Assembly: GCA_033782935.1 (NCBI GenBank)
Contig: JAWQEG010000360.1
Coordinates: 992,001-1,056,000 of the forward strand
Origin: Petrolisthes cinctipes
Lineage: Eukaryota; Arthropoda; Malacostraca; Decapoda; Porcellanidae
Length of the DNA: 64,000 bases
Direction of reading: 5' to 3'
The notes beneath the pieces are model-generated. The model saw only the letters and a list, made by a program, of their open reading frames with translations. It ran no database searches and was not told the origin of the DNA. The position numbers were made by a program, and so were the translations under genes. Numbering within the stretch: position 1 is the first letter of the stretch; every line of letters starts with the position of its first letter. Shown here piece by piece: positions 1-14,305 of the stretch.

Positions 1-517
1 AACACGGAGTAGGCATGTACAGGTCGCTTCTGGGACCCCTAAATATCGAATTTTCGGGTGTTTTGGGACTGAATTTGAGATATCGACTTTTTGGCACCTA
101 AATGATCGATTTTTAGCATGTTTTTAGCCTATATTTTGAAAATATTCTAGCACTGTACAGATTGCTTCTGGGACCCCAAAATATTGAATTTTCGGGTGTT
201 TTGAGCCTGAATTTGAGATATAAACGGGTACAGAAGATACATGCACATATTGACTTTGGTCACCAAAAATATCGATTTTCAGTATGTTTTGGGCCTGAAT
301 TTTGAAAATACTCTAACACGGAGTAGGCATGTAGAGATCGCTTCTGGGACCCCAAAATATCGAATTTTCGGGTGTTTAGGGCCAGAATTTGAGATATAAA
401 CGGGTACAGAAGATGCATGCACATATCGACTTTTGGGCACCTAAAAGATCGATTTTCAGTATGTTTTTGGCCTGTATTTTTAAAATACTCTAACACGGAG
501 TAGGCATGTACAGATAC

Positions 518-3500
518 CTTCTGGGACCTCTAAATATCGAATTTTCGGGTGTTTTGGGACTGAATTTGAGATATCGATTTTTTGGCACCTAAAATGTCGA
601 TTTTTAGCATGTTTTTAGCCTATATTTAGAAAAAATTCTAGCACTGTGTAGGCATGTACAGATTGCTTCTGGGACCCCATAATATTGAATTTTCGGGTGT
701 TTTGAGCCTGAATTTGAGATATAAACGGGTACAGAAGATACATGCACATATTGACTTTGGTCACCAAAAATATCGATTTTCAGTATGTTTTGGGCCTGAA
801 TTTTGAAAATACTCTAACACGGAGTAGGCATGTACAGATCGCTTCTGGGACCCCAAAATATCGAATTTTCGGGTGTTTAGGGCCAGAATTTGAGATATAA
901 ACGGGTACAGAAGATGCATGCACATATCGACTTTTGGGCACCTAAAAGATCGATTTTCAGTATGTTTTTGGCCTGTATTTTTAAAATACTCTAACACGGA
1001 GTAGGCATGTACAGATACCTTCTGGGACCTCTAAATATCGAATTTTCGGGTGTTTTGGGACTGAATTTGAGATATCGATTTTTTGGCACCTAAAATGTCG
1101 ATTTTTAGCATGTTTTTAGCCTATATTTAGAAAAAATTCTAGCACTGTGTAGGCATGTACAGATTGCTTCTGGGACCCCAAAATATTGAATTTTTGGGTG
1201 TTTTGAGCCTGAATTTGAGATATAAACGGGTACAGAAGATACATGCACATATTGACTTTGGGCACCAAAAATATCGATTTTCAGTATGTTTTGGGCCTGA
1301 ATTTTGAAAATACTCTAACACGGAGTAGGCATGTAGAGATCGCTTCTGGGACCCCAAAATATCGAATTTTCGGGTGTTTAGGGCCAGAATTTGAGATATA
1401 AACGGGTACAGAAGATGCATGCACATATCGACTTTTGGGCACCTAAAAGATCGATTTTCAGTATGTTTTTGGCCTGTATTTTGAAAATACTCTAACACGG
1501 AGTAGGCATGTACGGATTGCTTCTGGGACCCCAAAATATTGAATTTTCGGGTGTTTTGAGCCTGAATTTGAGATATAAACGGGTACTGAATATGCATGTA
1601 CATATCGACTTTTGTGCACCTAAAAGATCGATTTTCGGTATGTTTTTGGCCTGTATTTTGAAAATACTCTAACACGGAGTAGGCATGTACAGATCGCTTC
1701 TGGGACCCCTAAATATCGAATTTTCGGGTGTTTTGGGACTGAATTTGAGATATCGACTTTTTGGCACCTAAAAGATCGATTTTTAGCATGTTTTTAGCCT
1801 ATATTTTGAAAATATTCTAGCACTGTACAGATTGCTTCTGGGACCCCAAAATATTGAATTTTCGGGTGTTTTGAGCCTGAATTTGAGATATAAACGGGTA
1901 CAGAAGATACATGCACATATTGACTTTGGGCACCAAAAATATCGATTTTCAGCATGTTTTATGCCTGAATTTTGAAAATACTCTAACACGGAGTAGGCAT
2001 GTACAGATCGCTTCTGGGACCCCAAAATATCGAATTTTCGGGTGTTTAGGGCCAGAATTTGAGATATAAACGGGTACAGAAGATGCATGCACATATCGAC
2101 TTTTGGGCACCTAAAAGATCGATTTTCAGTATGTTTTTGGCCTGTATTTTGAAAATACTCTAACACGGAGTAGGCATGTACAGATACCTTCTGGGACCTC
2201 TAAATATCGAATTTTCGGGTGTTTTGGGACTGAATTTGAGATATCGACTTTTTGGCACCTAAAAGATCGATTTTTAGCATGTTTTTAGCCTATGTTTTGA
2301 AAATTATTCTAGCACTGTACAGATTGCTTCTGGGACCCCAAAATATTGGTTTTTCGGGTGTTTTGAGCCTGAATTTGAGATATAAACGGGTACAGAAGAT
2401 ACATGCACATATTGACTTTGGGCACCAAAAATATCGATTTTCAGCATGTTTTGGGCCTGAATTTTGAAAATACTCTAACACTGAGTAGGCATGTACAGAT
2501 TGCTTCTGGGACCCCAAAATATTGAATTTTCGGGTGTTTTGAGCCTGAATTTGAGATATAAACGTGTACAGAAGATGCATGCACATATCGACTTTTGGGC
2601 ACCTAAAAGATCGATTTTCAGTATGTTTTTGGCCTGTATTTTGAAAATACTCTAACACGGAGTAGGCATGTACAGATCGCTTCTGGGACCCCTAAATATC
2701 GAATTTTCGGGTGTTTTGGGACTGAATTTGAGATATCGACTTTTTGGCACCTAAAAGATCGATTTTTAGCAGGTTTTTAGCCTATATTTTGAAAATATTC
2801 TAGCACTGTACAGATTGCTTCTGGGACCCCAAAATATTGAATTTTCGGGTGTTTTGAGCCTGAATTTGAGATATAAACGGGTACAGAAGATACATGCACA
2901 TATTGACTTTGGGCACCAAAAATATCGATTTTCAGTATGTTTTGGGCCTGAATTTTGAAAATACTCTAACACGGAGTAGGCATGTAGAGATCGCTTCTGG
3001 GACCCCAAAATATCGAATTTTCGGGTGTTTAGGGCCAGAATTTGAGATATAAACGGGTACAGAAGATGCATGCACATATCGACTTTTGGGCACCTAAAAG
3101 ATCGATTTTCAGTATGTTTTTGGCCTGTATTTTGAAAATACTCTAACACGGAGTAGGCATGTACAGATACCTTCTGGGACCTCTAAATATCGAATTTTCG
3201 GGTGTTTTGGGACTGAATTTGAGATATCGATTTTTGGCACCTAAAATGTCGATTTTTAGCATGTTTTTAGCCTATATTTTGAAAATATTCTAGCACTGTG
3301 TAGGCATGTACAGATTGCTTCTGGGACCCCAAAATATTGAATTTTCGGGTGTTTTGAGCCTGAATTTGAGATATAAACGGGTACAGAAGATACATGCACA
3401 TATTGACTTTGGTCACCAAAAATATCGATTTTCAGTATGTTTTGGGCCTGAATTTTGAAAATACTCTAACACGGAGTAGGCATGTAGAGATCGCTTCTGG

Positions 3501-6164
3501 GACCCCAAAATTTCGAATTTTCGGGTGTTTAGGGCCAGAATTTGAGATATAAACGGGTACAGAAGATGCATGCACATATCGACTTTTGGGCACCTAAAAG
3601 ATCGATTTTCAGTATGTTTTTGGCCTGTATTTTTAAAATACTCTAACACGGAGTAGGCATGTACAGATACCTTCTGGGACCTCTAAATATCGAATTTTCG
3701 GGTGTTTTGGGACTGAATTTGAGATATCGATTTTTTGGCACCTAAAATGTCGATTTTTAGCATGTTTTTAGCCTATATTTAGAAAAAATTCTAGCACTGT
3801 GTAGGCATGTACAGATTGCTTCTGGGACCCCATAATATTGAATTTTCGGGTGTTTTGAGCCTGAATTTGAGATATAAACGGGTACAGAAGATACATGCAC
3901 ATATTGACTTTGGGCACCTAAAATATCGATTTTCAGCATGTTTTGGACCTGTATTTTGAAAATACTCTAACACTGAGTAGGCATGTACAGATCGCTTCTG
4001 GGACCCCTAAATATCGAATTTTCGGGTGTTTTGGGACTGAATTTGAGATATCGACTTTTTGGCACCTAAAAGATCGATTTATAGCATGTTTTTAGCCTAT
4101 ATTTTGAAAATATTCTAACACTAAGTAGGCATGTACAGATTGCTTCTGGGACCCCAAAATATTGAATTTTCGGTGTTTTGAGCCAGAATTTGATATATAA
4201 ACGGGTACAGAAGATACATGCACATATTGACTTTGGGCATCTAAAATATCGATTTTCAGCATGTTTTGGGCCTGTATTTTGAAAATACTCTAACACTGAG
4301 TAGGCATGTGCAGATTGCTTCTGGGACCCAAAAATATTGAATTTTCGGGTGTTTTGAGCCTGAATTTGAGATATAAACGGGTACTGAAGATGCATGCACA
4401 TATCGACTTTTGTGCACCTAAAAGATCGATTTTCAGTATGTTTTGAGCATGTATTTTGAAAATACTCTAACACGGAGTAGGCATGTACAGATCGCTTCTG
4501 GGACCCCTAAATATCGAATTTTCGGGTGTTTTGGGACTGAATTTGAGATATCGACTTTTTGGCACCTAAAAGATCGATTTTTAGCATGTTTTTAGCCTAT
4601 ATTTTGAAAATATTCTAGCACTGAGTAGGCATGTACAGATTGCTTCTGGGACCCCATGATATTGAATTTTCGGGTGTTTTGAGCCTGAATTTGAGATATA
4701 AACGGGTACAGAAGATACATGCACATATTGACTTTGGGCACCAAAAATATCGATTTTCAGCATGTTTTGGGCCTGTATTTTGAAAATACTCTAACACAAA
4801 GTAGGCATGTACAGATCGCTTCTGGGACCCCAAAATATCGAATTTTCGGGTGTTTAGGTCCATATTTTGAGATATAAACGGGTACAGAAGATGCATGCAC
4901 ATATCGACTTTTGGGCACCTAAAAGATCGATTTTCAGTATGTTTTTGGCCTGTATTTTGAAAATACTCTATCACGGAGTAGGCATGTACAGATACCTTCT
5001 GGGACCTCTAAATATCGAATTTTCGGGATTTTTGGGACTGAATTTGAGATATCGATTTTTTGGCACCTAAAATGTCGATTTATAGCATGTTTTTAGCCTA
5101 TATTTTGAAAATATTCTAGCACTGTGTAGGCATGTACAGATTGCTTCTGGGACCACAAAATATTGAATTTTCGGGTGTTTTGAGCCTGAATTTGATATAT
5201 AAACGGGTACAGAAGATACATGCACATATTGACTTTGGGCATCTAAAATATCGATTTTCAGCATGTTTTGGGCCTGTATTTTGAAAATACTCTAACACTG
5301 AGTAGGCATGTACAGATTGCTTCTGGGACCCCAAAATATTGAATTTTCGGGTGTTTTGAGACTGAATTTGAGATATAAACGGGTACTGAAGATGCATACA
5401 CATATCGACTTTTGTGCACCTAAAAGATCGATTTTCAGTATGTTTTGAGCACGTATTTTGAAAATACTCTAACACGGAGTAGGCATGTACAGATCGCTTC
5501 TGGGACCCCAAAATATTGAATTTTCGGGTATTTTGAGCCTGAATTTGAGATATAAACGGGTACTGAAGATGCATGCACAAATCGACTTTTGTGCACCTAA
5601 AAGATCGATATTCAGTATGTTTTGAGCATGTATTTTGAAAAAACTCTAACACGGAGTAGGCATGTACAGATCGCTTCTGGGACCCCTAAATATCGAATTT
5701 TCGGATGTTTTGGGACTGAATTTGAGATATCGACTTTTTGGCACCTAAAAGATCGATTTTTAGCATGTTTTTAACCTATATTTTGAAAATATTCTAGCAC
5801 TGTACAGATTGCTTCTGGGATCCCAAAATATTGAATTTTCGGGTGTTTTGAGCCTGAATTTGAGATATAAACGGGTACAGAAGATACATGCACATATTAA
5901 CTTTGGGCATCTAAAATATCGATTTTCAGCATGTTTTGGGCCTGTATTTTGAAAATACTCTAACACTGAGTAGGCATGTACAGATCGCTTCTGGGACCCC
6001 AAAATATCGAATTTTCGGGTGTTTAGGGCCAGAATTTGAGATATAAACGGGTACTGAAGATGCATGCACATATCGACTTTTTGGCACCTAAAAGATCGAT
6101 TTTCAGTATGTTTTTGGCCTGTATTTTTAAAATACTCTAACACGGAGTAGGCATGTACAGATAC
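518..6164. repeat. Large tandem duplication, copy 1 (5,647 bp)
   Basis: Short monomers start at 518, 1019, 1697, 2188, 2680, 3171, 3671, 3995, 4495, 4996 and 5674. The spacings are 501, 678, 491, 492, 491, 500, 324, 500, 501, 678 and 491. This unusual order, including a 324-bp dimer and two tetramers, recurs in the adjacent copy. Shared private variants include the 1-base insertion GAAAATTATTC near 2300 and the TTGGTTTTTCGG variant near 2346, matched at 7456 and 7502. Bases 1-517 are the same kind of sequence, starting inside a unit. The extra trimer 1697-2187 and one trimer's worth of sequence around 4.5-5.1 kb are absent from copy 2. Confidence 0.85.
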
Positions 6165-9100
6165 CTTCTGGGACCTCTAAATATCGAATTTTCGGGTGTT
6201 TTGGGACTGAATTTGAGATATCGATTTTTTGGCACCTAAAATGTCGATTTTTAGCATGTTTTTAGCCTATATTTAGAAAAAATTCTAGCACTGTGTAGGC
6301 ATGTACAGATTGCTTCTGGGACCCCATAATATTGAATTTTCGGGTGTTTTGAGCCTGAATTTGAGATATAAACGGGTACAGAAGATACATGCACATATTG
6401 ACTTTGGTCACCAAAAATATCGATTTTCAGTATGTTTTGGGCCTGAATTTTGAAAATACTCTAACACGGAGTAGGCATGTAGAGATCGCTTCTGGGACCC
6501 CAAAATATCGAATTTTCGGGTGTTTAGGGCCAGAATTTGAGATATAAACGGGTACAGAAGATGCATGCACATATCGACTTTTGGGCACCTAAAAGATCGA
6601 TTTTCAGTATGTTTTTGGCCTGTATTTTTAAAATACTCTAACACGGAGTAGGCATGTACAGATACCTTCTGGGACCTCTAAATATCGAATTTTCGGGTGT
6701 TTTGGGACTGAATTTGAGATATCGATTTTTTGGCACCTAAAATGTCGATTTTTAGCATGTTTTTAGCCTATATTTAGAAAAAATTCTAGCACTGTGTAGG
6801 CATGTACAGATTGCTTCTGGGACCCCAAAATATTGAATTTTTGGGTGTTTTGAGCCTGAATTTGAGATATAAACGGGTACAGAAGATACATGCACATATT
6901 GACTTTGGGCACCAAAAATATCGATTTTCAGTATGTTTTGGGCCTGAATTTTGAAAATACTCTAACACGGAGTAGGCATGTAGAGATCGCTTCTGGGACC
7001 CCAAAATATCGAATTTTCGGGTGTTTAGGGCCAGAATTTGAGATATAAACGGGTACAGAAGATGCATGCACATATCGACTTTTGGGCACCTAAAAGATCG
7101 ATTTTCAGTATGTTTTTGGCCTGTATTTTGAAAATACTCTAACACGGAGTAGGCATGTACGGATTGCTTCTGGGACCCCAAAATATTGAATTTTCGGGTG
7201 TTTTGAGCCTGAATTTGAGATATAAACGGGTACTGAATATGCATGTACATATCGACTTTTGTGCACCTAAAAGATCGATTTTCGGTATGTTTTTGGCCTG
7301 TATTTTGAAAATACTCTAACACGGAGTAGGCATGTACAGATCGCTTCTGGGACCCCTAAATATCGAATTTTCGGGTGTTTTGGGACTGAATTTGAGATAT
7401 CGACTTTTTGGCACCTAAAAGATCGATTTTTAGCATGTTTTTAGCCTATGTTTTGAAAATTATTCTAGCACTGTACAGATTGCTTCTGGGACCCCAAAAT
7501 ATTGGTTTTTCGGGTGTTTTGAGCCTGAATTTGAGATATAAACGGGTACAGAAGATACATGCACATATTGACTTTGGGCACCAAAAATATCGATTTTCAG
7601 CATGTTTTGGGCCTGAATTTTGAAAATACTCTAACACTGAGTAGGCATGTACAGATTGCTTCTGGGACCCCAAAATATTGAATTTTCGGGTGTTTTGAGC
7701 CTGAATTTGAGATATAAACGTGTACAGAAGATGCATGCACATATCGACTTTTGGGCACCTAAAAGATCGATTTTCAGTATGTTTTTGGCCTGTATTTTGA
7801 AAATACTCTAACACGGAGTAGGCATGTACAGATCGCTTCTGGGACCCCTAAATATCGAATTTTCGGGTGTTTTGGGACTGAATTTGAGATATCGACTTTT
7901 TGGCACCTAAAAGATCGATTTTTAGCAGGTTTTTAGCCTATATTTTGAAAATATTCTAGCACTGTACAGATTGCTTCTGGGACCCCAAAATATTGAATTT
8001 TCGGGTGTTTTGAGCCTGAATTTGAGATATAAACGGGTACAGAAGATACATGCACATATTGACTTTGGGCACCAAAAATATCGATTTTCAGTATGTTTTG
8101 GGCCTGAATTTTGAAAATACTCTAACACGGAGTAGGCATGTAGAGATCGCTTCTGGGACCCCAAAATATCGAATTTTCGGGTGTTTAGGGCCAGAATTTG
8201 AGATATAAACGGGTACAGAAGATGCATGCACATATCGACTTTTGGGCACCTAAAAGATCGATTTTCAGTATGTTTTTGGCCTGTATTTTGAAAATACTCT
8301 AACACGGAGTAGGCATGTACAGATACCTTCTGGGACCTCTAAATATCGAATTTTCGGGTGTTTTGGGACTGAATTTGAGATATCGATTTTTGGCACCTAA
8401 AATGTCGATTTTTAGCATGTTTTTAGCCTATATTTTGAAAATATTCTAGCACTGTGTAGGCATGTACAGATTGCTTCTGGGACCCCAAAATATTGAATTT
8501 TCGGGTGTTTTGAGCCTGAATTTGAGATATAAACGGGTACAGAAGATACATGCACATATTGACTTTGGTCACCAAAAATATCGATTTTCAGTATGTTTTG
8601 GGCCTGAATTTTGAAAATACTCTAACACGGAGTAGGCATGTAGAGATCGCTTCTGGGACCCCAAAATTTCGAATTTTCGGGTGTTTAGGGCCAGAATTTG
8701 AGATATAAACGGGTACAGAAGATGCATGCACATATCGACTTTTGGGCACCTAAAAGATCGATTTTCAGTATGTTTTTGGCCTGTATTTTTAAAATACTCT
8801 AACACGGAGTAGGCATGTACAGATACCTTCTGGGACCTCTAAATATCGAATTTTCGGGTGTTTTGGGACTGAATTTGAGATATCGATTTTTTGGCACCTA
8901 AAATGTCGATTTTTAGCATGTTTTTAGCCTATATTTAGAAAAAATTCTAGCACTGTGTAGGCATGTACAGATTGCTTCTGGGACCCCATAATATTGAATT
9001 TTCGGGTGTTTTGAGCCTGAATTTGAGATATAAACGGGTACAGAAGATACATGCACATATTGACTTTGGGCACCTAAAATATCGATTTTCAGCATGTTTT

Positions 9101-10819
9101 GGACCTGTATTTTGAAAATACTCTAACACTGAGTAGGCATGTACAGATCGCTTCTGGGACCCCTAAATATCGAATTTTCGGGTGTTTTGGGACTGAATTT
9201 GAGATATCGACTTTTTGGCACCTAAAAGATCGATTTATAGCATGTTTTTAGCCTATATTTTGAAAATATTCTAACACTAAGTAGGCATGTACAGATTGCT
9301 TCTGGGACCCCAAAATATTGAATTTTCGGTGTTTTGAGCCAGAATTTGATATATAAACGGGTACAGAAGATACATGCACATATTGACTTTGGGCATCTAA
9401 AATATCGATTTTCAGCATGTTTTGGGCCTGTATTTTGAAAATACTCTAACACTGAGTAGGCATGTGCAGATTGCTTCTGGGACCCAAAAATATTGAATTT
9501 TCGGGTGTTTTGAGCCTGAATTTGAGATATAAACGGGTACTGAAGATGCATGCACATATCGACTTTTGTGCACCTAAAAGATCGATTTTCAGTATGTTTT
9601 GAGCATGTATTTTGAAAATACTCTAACACGGAGTAGGCATGTACAGATCGCTTCTGGGACCCCTAAATATCGAATTTTCGGGTGTTTTGGGACTGAATTT
9701 GAGATATCGACTTTTTGGCACCTAAAAGATCGATTTTTAGCATGTTTTTAGCCTATATTTTGAAAATATTCTAGCACTGAGTAGGCATGTACAGATTGCT
9801 TCTGGGACCCCAAGATATTGAATTTTCGGGTGTTTTGAGCCTGAATTTGAGATATAAACGGGTACAGAAGATACATGCACATATTGACTTTGGGCACCAA
9901 AAATATCGATTTTCAGCATGTTTTGGGCCTGTATTTTGAAAATACTCTAACACAAAGTAGGCATGTACAGATCGCTTCTGGGACCCCAAAATATCGAATT
10001 TTCGGGTGTTTAGGTCCATATTTTGAGATATAAACGGGTACAGAAGATGCATGCACATATCGACTTTTGGGCACCTAAAAGATCGATTTTCAGTATGTTT
10101 TTGGCCTGTATTTTGAAAATACTCTATCACGGAGTAGGCATGTACAGATCGCTTCTGGGACCCCAAAATATTGAATTTTCGGGTATTTTGAGCCTGAATT
10201 TGAGATATAAACGGGTACTGAAGATGCATGCACAAATCGACTTTTGTGCACCTAAAAGATCGATATTCAGTATGTTTTGAGCATGTATTTTGAAAAAACT
10301 CTAACACGGAGTAGGCATGTACAGATCGCTTCTGGGACCCCTAAATATCGAATTTTCGGATGTTTTGGGACTGAATTTGAGATATCGACTTTTTGGCACC
10401 TAAAAGATCGATTTTTAGCATGTTTTTAACCTATATTTTGAAAATATTCTAGCACTGTACAGATTGCTTCTGGGATCCCAAAATATTGAATTTTCGGGTG
10501 TTTTGAGCCTGAATTTGAGATATAAACGGGTACAGAAGATACATGCACATATTAACTTTGGGCATCTAAAATATCGATTTTCAGCATGTTTTGGGCCTGT
10601 ATTTTGAAAATACTCTAACACTGAGTAGGCATGTACAGATCGCTTCTGGGACCCCAAAATATCGAATTTTCGGGTGTTTAGGGCCAGAATTTGAGATATA
10701 AACGGGTACTGAAGATGCATGCACATATCGACTTTTTGGCACCTAAAAGATCGATTTTCAGTATGTTTTTGGCCTGTATTTTGAAAATACTCTAACACGG
10801 AGTAGGCATGTACAGATAC
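6165..10819. repeat. Large tandem duplication, copy 2 (4,655 bp)
   Basis: Short monomers start at 6165, 6666, 7344, 7836, 8327, 8827, 9151, 9651 and 10329. The spacings are 501, 678, 492, 491, 500, 324, 500, 678 and 491. It follows copy 1 head to tail. The offset to copy 1 is 5,647 bp at the left, 5,156 bp through the middle (after loss of a 491-bp trimer) and 4,655 bp at the right (after loss of a further 501 bp). The second loss is in register: near 10145 a full M3 now runs directly into an M3b-like monomer. The few differences between copies imply a recent duplication. Confidence 0.85.
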
Positions 10820-13800
10820 CTTCTGGGACCTCTAAATATCGAATTTTCTTGTGTTTTGGGACTGAATTTGAGATATCCATTTTTTGGCACCTAAAATGTC
10901 GATTTTTAGCATGTTTTTAGCCTATATTTTGAAAATATTCTAGCACTGTGTAGGCATGTACAGATTGCTTCTGGGACCCCAAAATATTGAATTTTCGGGT
11001 ATTTTGAGCCTGAATTTGAGATATAAACGGGTACAGAAGATACATGCACATATTGACTTTGGGCATCTAAAATATCGATTTTCAGCATATTTTGGGCCTG
11101 TATTTTGAAAATACTCTATCACTGAGTAGGCATGTACAGATTGCTTCTGGGACCCCAAAATATTGAATTTTCGGGTGTTTTGAGCCTGAATTTGAGATAT
11201 AAACGGGTACTGAAGATGCATGCACATATCGACTTTTGTGCACCTGAAAGATCGATTTTCAGTATGTTTTGAGCATGTATTTTGAAAAAACTCTAACACG
11301 GAGTAGGCATGTACAGATCGCTTCTGGGACCCCTAAATATCGAATTTTCGGGTGTTTTGGGACTGAATTTGAGATATCGACTTTTTGGCACCTAAAAGAT
11401 CGATTTTTAGCATGTTTTTAGCCTATATTTTGAAAATATTCTAGCACTGTACAGATTGCATCTGGGACCCCAAAATATTGAATTTTCGGGTGTTTTGAGC
11501 CTGAATTTGAGATATAAACGCGTACAGAAGATACATGCACATATTGACTTTGGGCACCAAAAAAATCGATTTTCAGCATGTTTTGGGCCTGAATTTTGAA
11601 AATACTCTAACACGGAGTAGGCATGTACAGATCGCTTCTGGGACCCCAAAATATCGAATTTTCGGGTGTTTAGGGCCAGAATTTGAGATATAAACGGGTA
11701 CAGAAGATGCATGCACATATCGACTTTTGTGCACCTAAAAGATCGATTTTCAGTATGTTTTTGGCCTGTATTTTGAAAATACTCTAACACGGAGTAGGCA
11801 TGTACAGATACCTTCTGGGACCTCTAAATATCGAATTTTCGGGTGTTATGGGACTGAATTTGAGATATCGATTTTTTGGCACCTAAAATGTCGATTTTTA
11901 GCATGTTTTTAGCCTATATTTTTAAAATATTCTAGCACTGTGTAGGCATGTACAGATTGCTTCTGGGACCCCAAAATATTGAATTTTCGGGTGTTTTGAG
12001 CCTGAATTTGAGATATAATCGGGTACAGAAGATACATGCACATATTAACTTTGGGCATCTAAAATATCGATTTTCTGCATGTTTTGTGCCTTTATTTTGA
12101 AAATACTCTAACACTGAGTAGGCATGTACAGATCGCTTCTGGGACCCCAAAATATCGAATTTTCGGGTGTTTAGGTCCAGATTTTGAGATATAAACGGGT
12201 ACTGAAGATGCATGCACATATCGACTTTTTGGCACCTAAAAGATCGATTTTCAGTATGTTTTTGGCCTGTATTTTGAAAATACTCTAACACGGAGTAGGC
12301 ATGTACAGATACCTTCTGGGACCTCTAAATATCGAATTTTCGGGTGTTTTGGGACTGAATTTGAGATATCGATTTTTTGGCACCTAAAATGTCGATTTTT
12401 AGCATGTTTTTAGCCTATATTTTGAAAATATTCTAGCACTGTGTAGGCATGTACAGATTGCTTCTTGGACCCCAAAATATTGAATTTTCGGGTATTTTGA
12501 GCCTGAATTTGAGATATAAACGGGTACAGAAGATACATGCACATATTGACTTTGGGCATCTAAAATATCGATTTTCAGGATATTTTGGGCCTGTATTTTT
12601 AAAATACTCTAACACTGAGTAGGCATGTACAGATTGCTTCTGGGACCCCAAAATATTGAATTTTCGGGTGTTTTGAGCCTGAATTTGAGATATAAACGGG
12701 TACTGAAGATGCATGCACATATCGACTTTTGTGCACCTAAAAGATCGAATTTCAGTATGTTTTGAGCATGTATTTTGAAAAAACTCTAACACGGAGGAGG
12801 CATGTAGAGATCGCTTCTGGGACCCCTAAATATCGAATTTTCGGGTGTTTTGGGACTGAATTTGAGATATCGACTTTTTGGCACCTAAAAGATCGATTTT
12901 TAGCATGTTTTTAGCCTATATTTTGAAAATATTCTAGCACTGTACAGATTGCATCTGGGACCCCAAAATATTGAATTTTCGGGTGTTTTGAGCCAGAATT
13001 TGAGATATAAACGGGTACAGAAGATACATGCACATATTGACTTTGGGCATCTAAAATATCGATTTTCAGCATGTTTTGGGCCTGTATTTTGAAAATACTC
13101 TAACACTGAGTAGGCATGTACAGATTGCTTCTGGGACCCCAAAATATTGGATTTTCGGGTGTTTTGAGCCTGAATTTGAGATATAAACGGGTACTGAAGA
13201 TGCATGCACATATCGACTTTTGTGCACCTAAAAGATCGATTTTCAGTATGTTTTGAGCAGGTATTTTGAAAATACTCTAACACGGAGTAGGCATGTACAG
13301 ATCGCTTCTGGGACCCCAAAATATCGAATTTTCGGGTGTTTAGGGCCAGAATTTGAGATATAAACGGGTACAGAAGATGCATGCACATATCGACTTTTGG
13401 GCACCTAAAAGATCGATTTTCAGTATGTTTTTGGCCTGTATTTTGAAAATACTCTAACACGAAGTAGGCATGTACAGATACCTTCTGGGACCTCTAAATA
13501 TCGAATTTTCGGGTGTTTTGGGACTGAATTTGAGATATCGATTTTTTGGCACCTAAAATGTCGATTTTTAGCATGTTTTTAGCCTATATTTTGAAAATAT
13601 TCTAGCACTGTGTAGGCATGTACAGATTGCTTCTGGGACCCCAAAATATTGAATTTTCGGGTGTTTTGAGCCTGAATTTGAGATATAAACGGGTACAGAA
13701 GATACATGCACATATTGACTTTGGGCATCTAAAATATCGACTTTCAGCATGTTTTGGGCCTGTATTTTGAAAATACTCTAACACTGAGTAGGCATGTACA

Positions 13801-14305
13801 GATTGCTTCTGGGACCCCAAAATATTGAATTTTCGGGTGTTTTGAGCCTGAATTTGAGATATAAACGGGTACTGAAGATGCATGCACATATCGAGTTTTG
13901 TGCACCTAAAAGATCGATTTTCAGTATGTTTTGAGCATGTATTTTGAAAATACTCTAACACGGAGTAGGCATGTACAGATCGCTTCTGGGGCCCCTAAAT
14001 ATCGAATTTTCGGGTGTTTGGGACTGAATTTGAGATATCGACTTTTTGGCACCTAAAAGATCGATTTATAGCATGTTTTTAGCCTATATTTTGAAAATAT
14101 TCTAGCACTGAGTAGGCATATACAGATTGCTTCTGGGACCCCAAAATATTGAATTTTCGGGTGTTTTGAGCCTGAATTTGAGATATAAACGGGTACAGAA
14201 GATACATGCACATATTGACTTTGGGCACCAAAAATATCGATTTTCAGCATGTTTTGGGCCAGAATTTTGAAAGTACTCTAACACGGAGTAGGCATGTACA
14301 GATCG
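10820..14305. repeat. Mixed trimer block between two higher-order domains
   Basis: Short monomers start at about 10820, 11321, 11812, 12313, 12814, 13482 and 13983. The spacings are 501, 491, 501, 501, 668, 500 and 324. No larger repeat period is evident inside this block. Local variants include GATATCCA instead of GATATCGA at 10872, GGGTGTTATGGG at 11845, and a 1-base loss in GTGTTTGGGACTG near 14020. The last M2 before 14306 carries GCATATACAG (about 14116), a marker seen again at 16294 and 46150. Confidence 0.75.

Noticed and set aside
2252..2467. Plus-strand reading frames of 66-87 codons (also at 7408, 10023, 18035, 40996 and others)
   Set aside because: Same satellite DNA on the other strand, overlapping the minus-strand frames and recurring only with the repeat.
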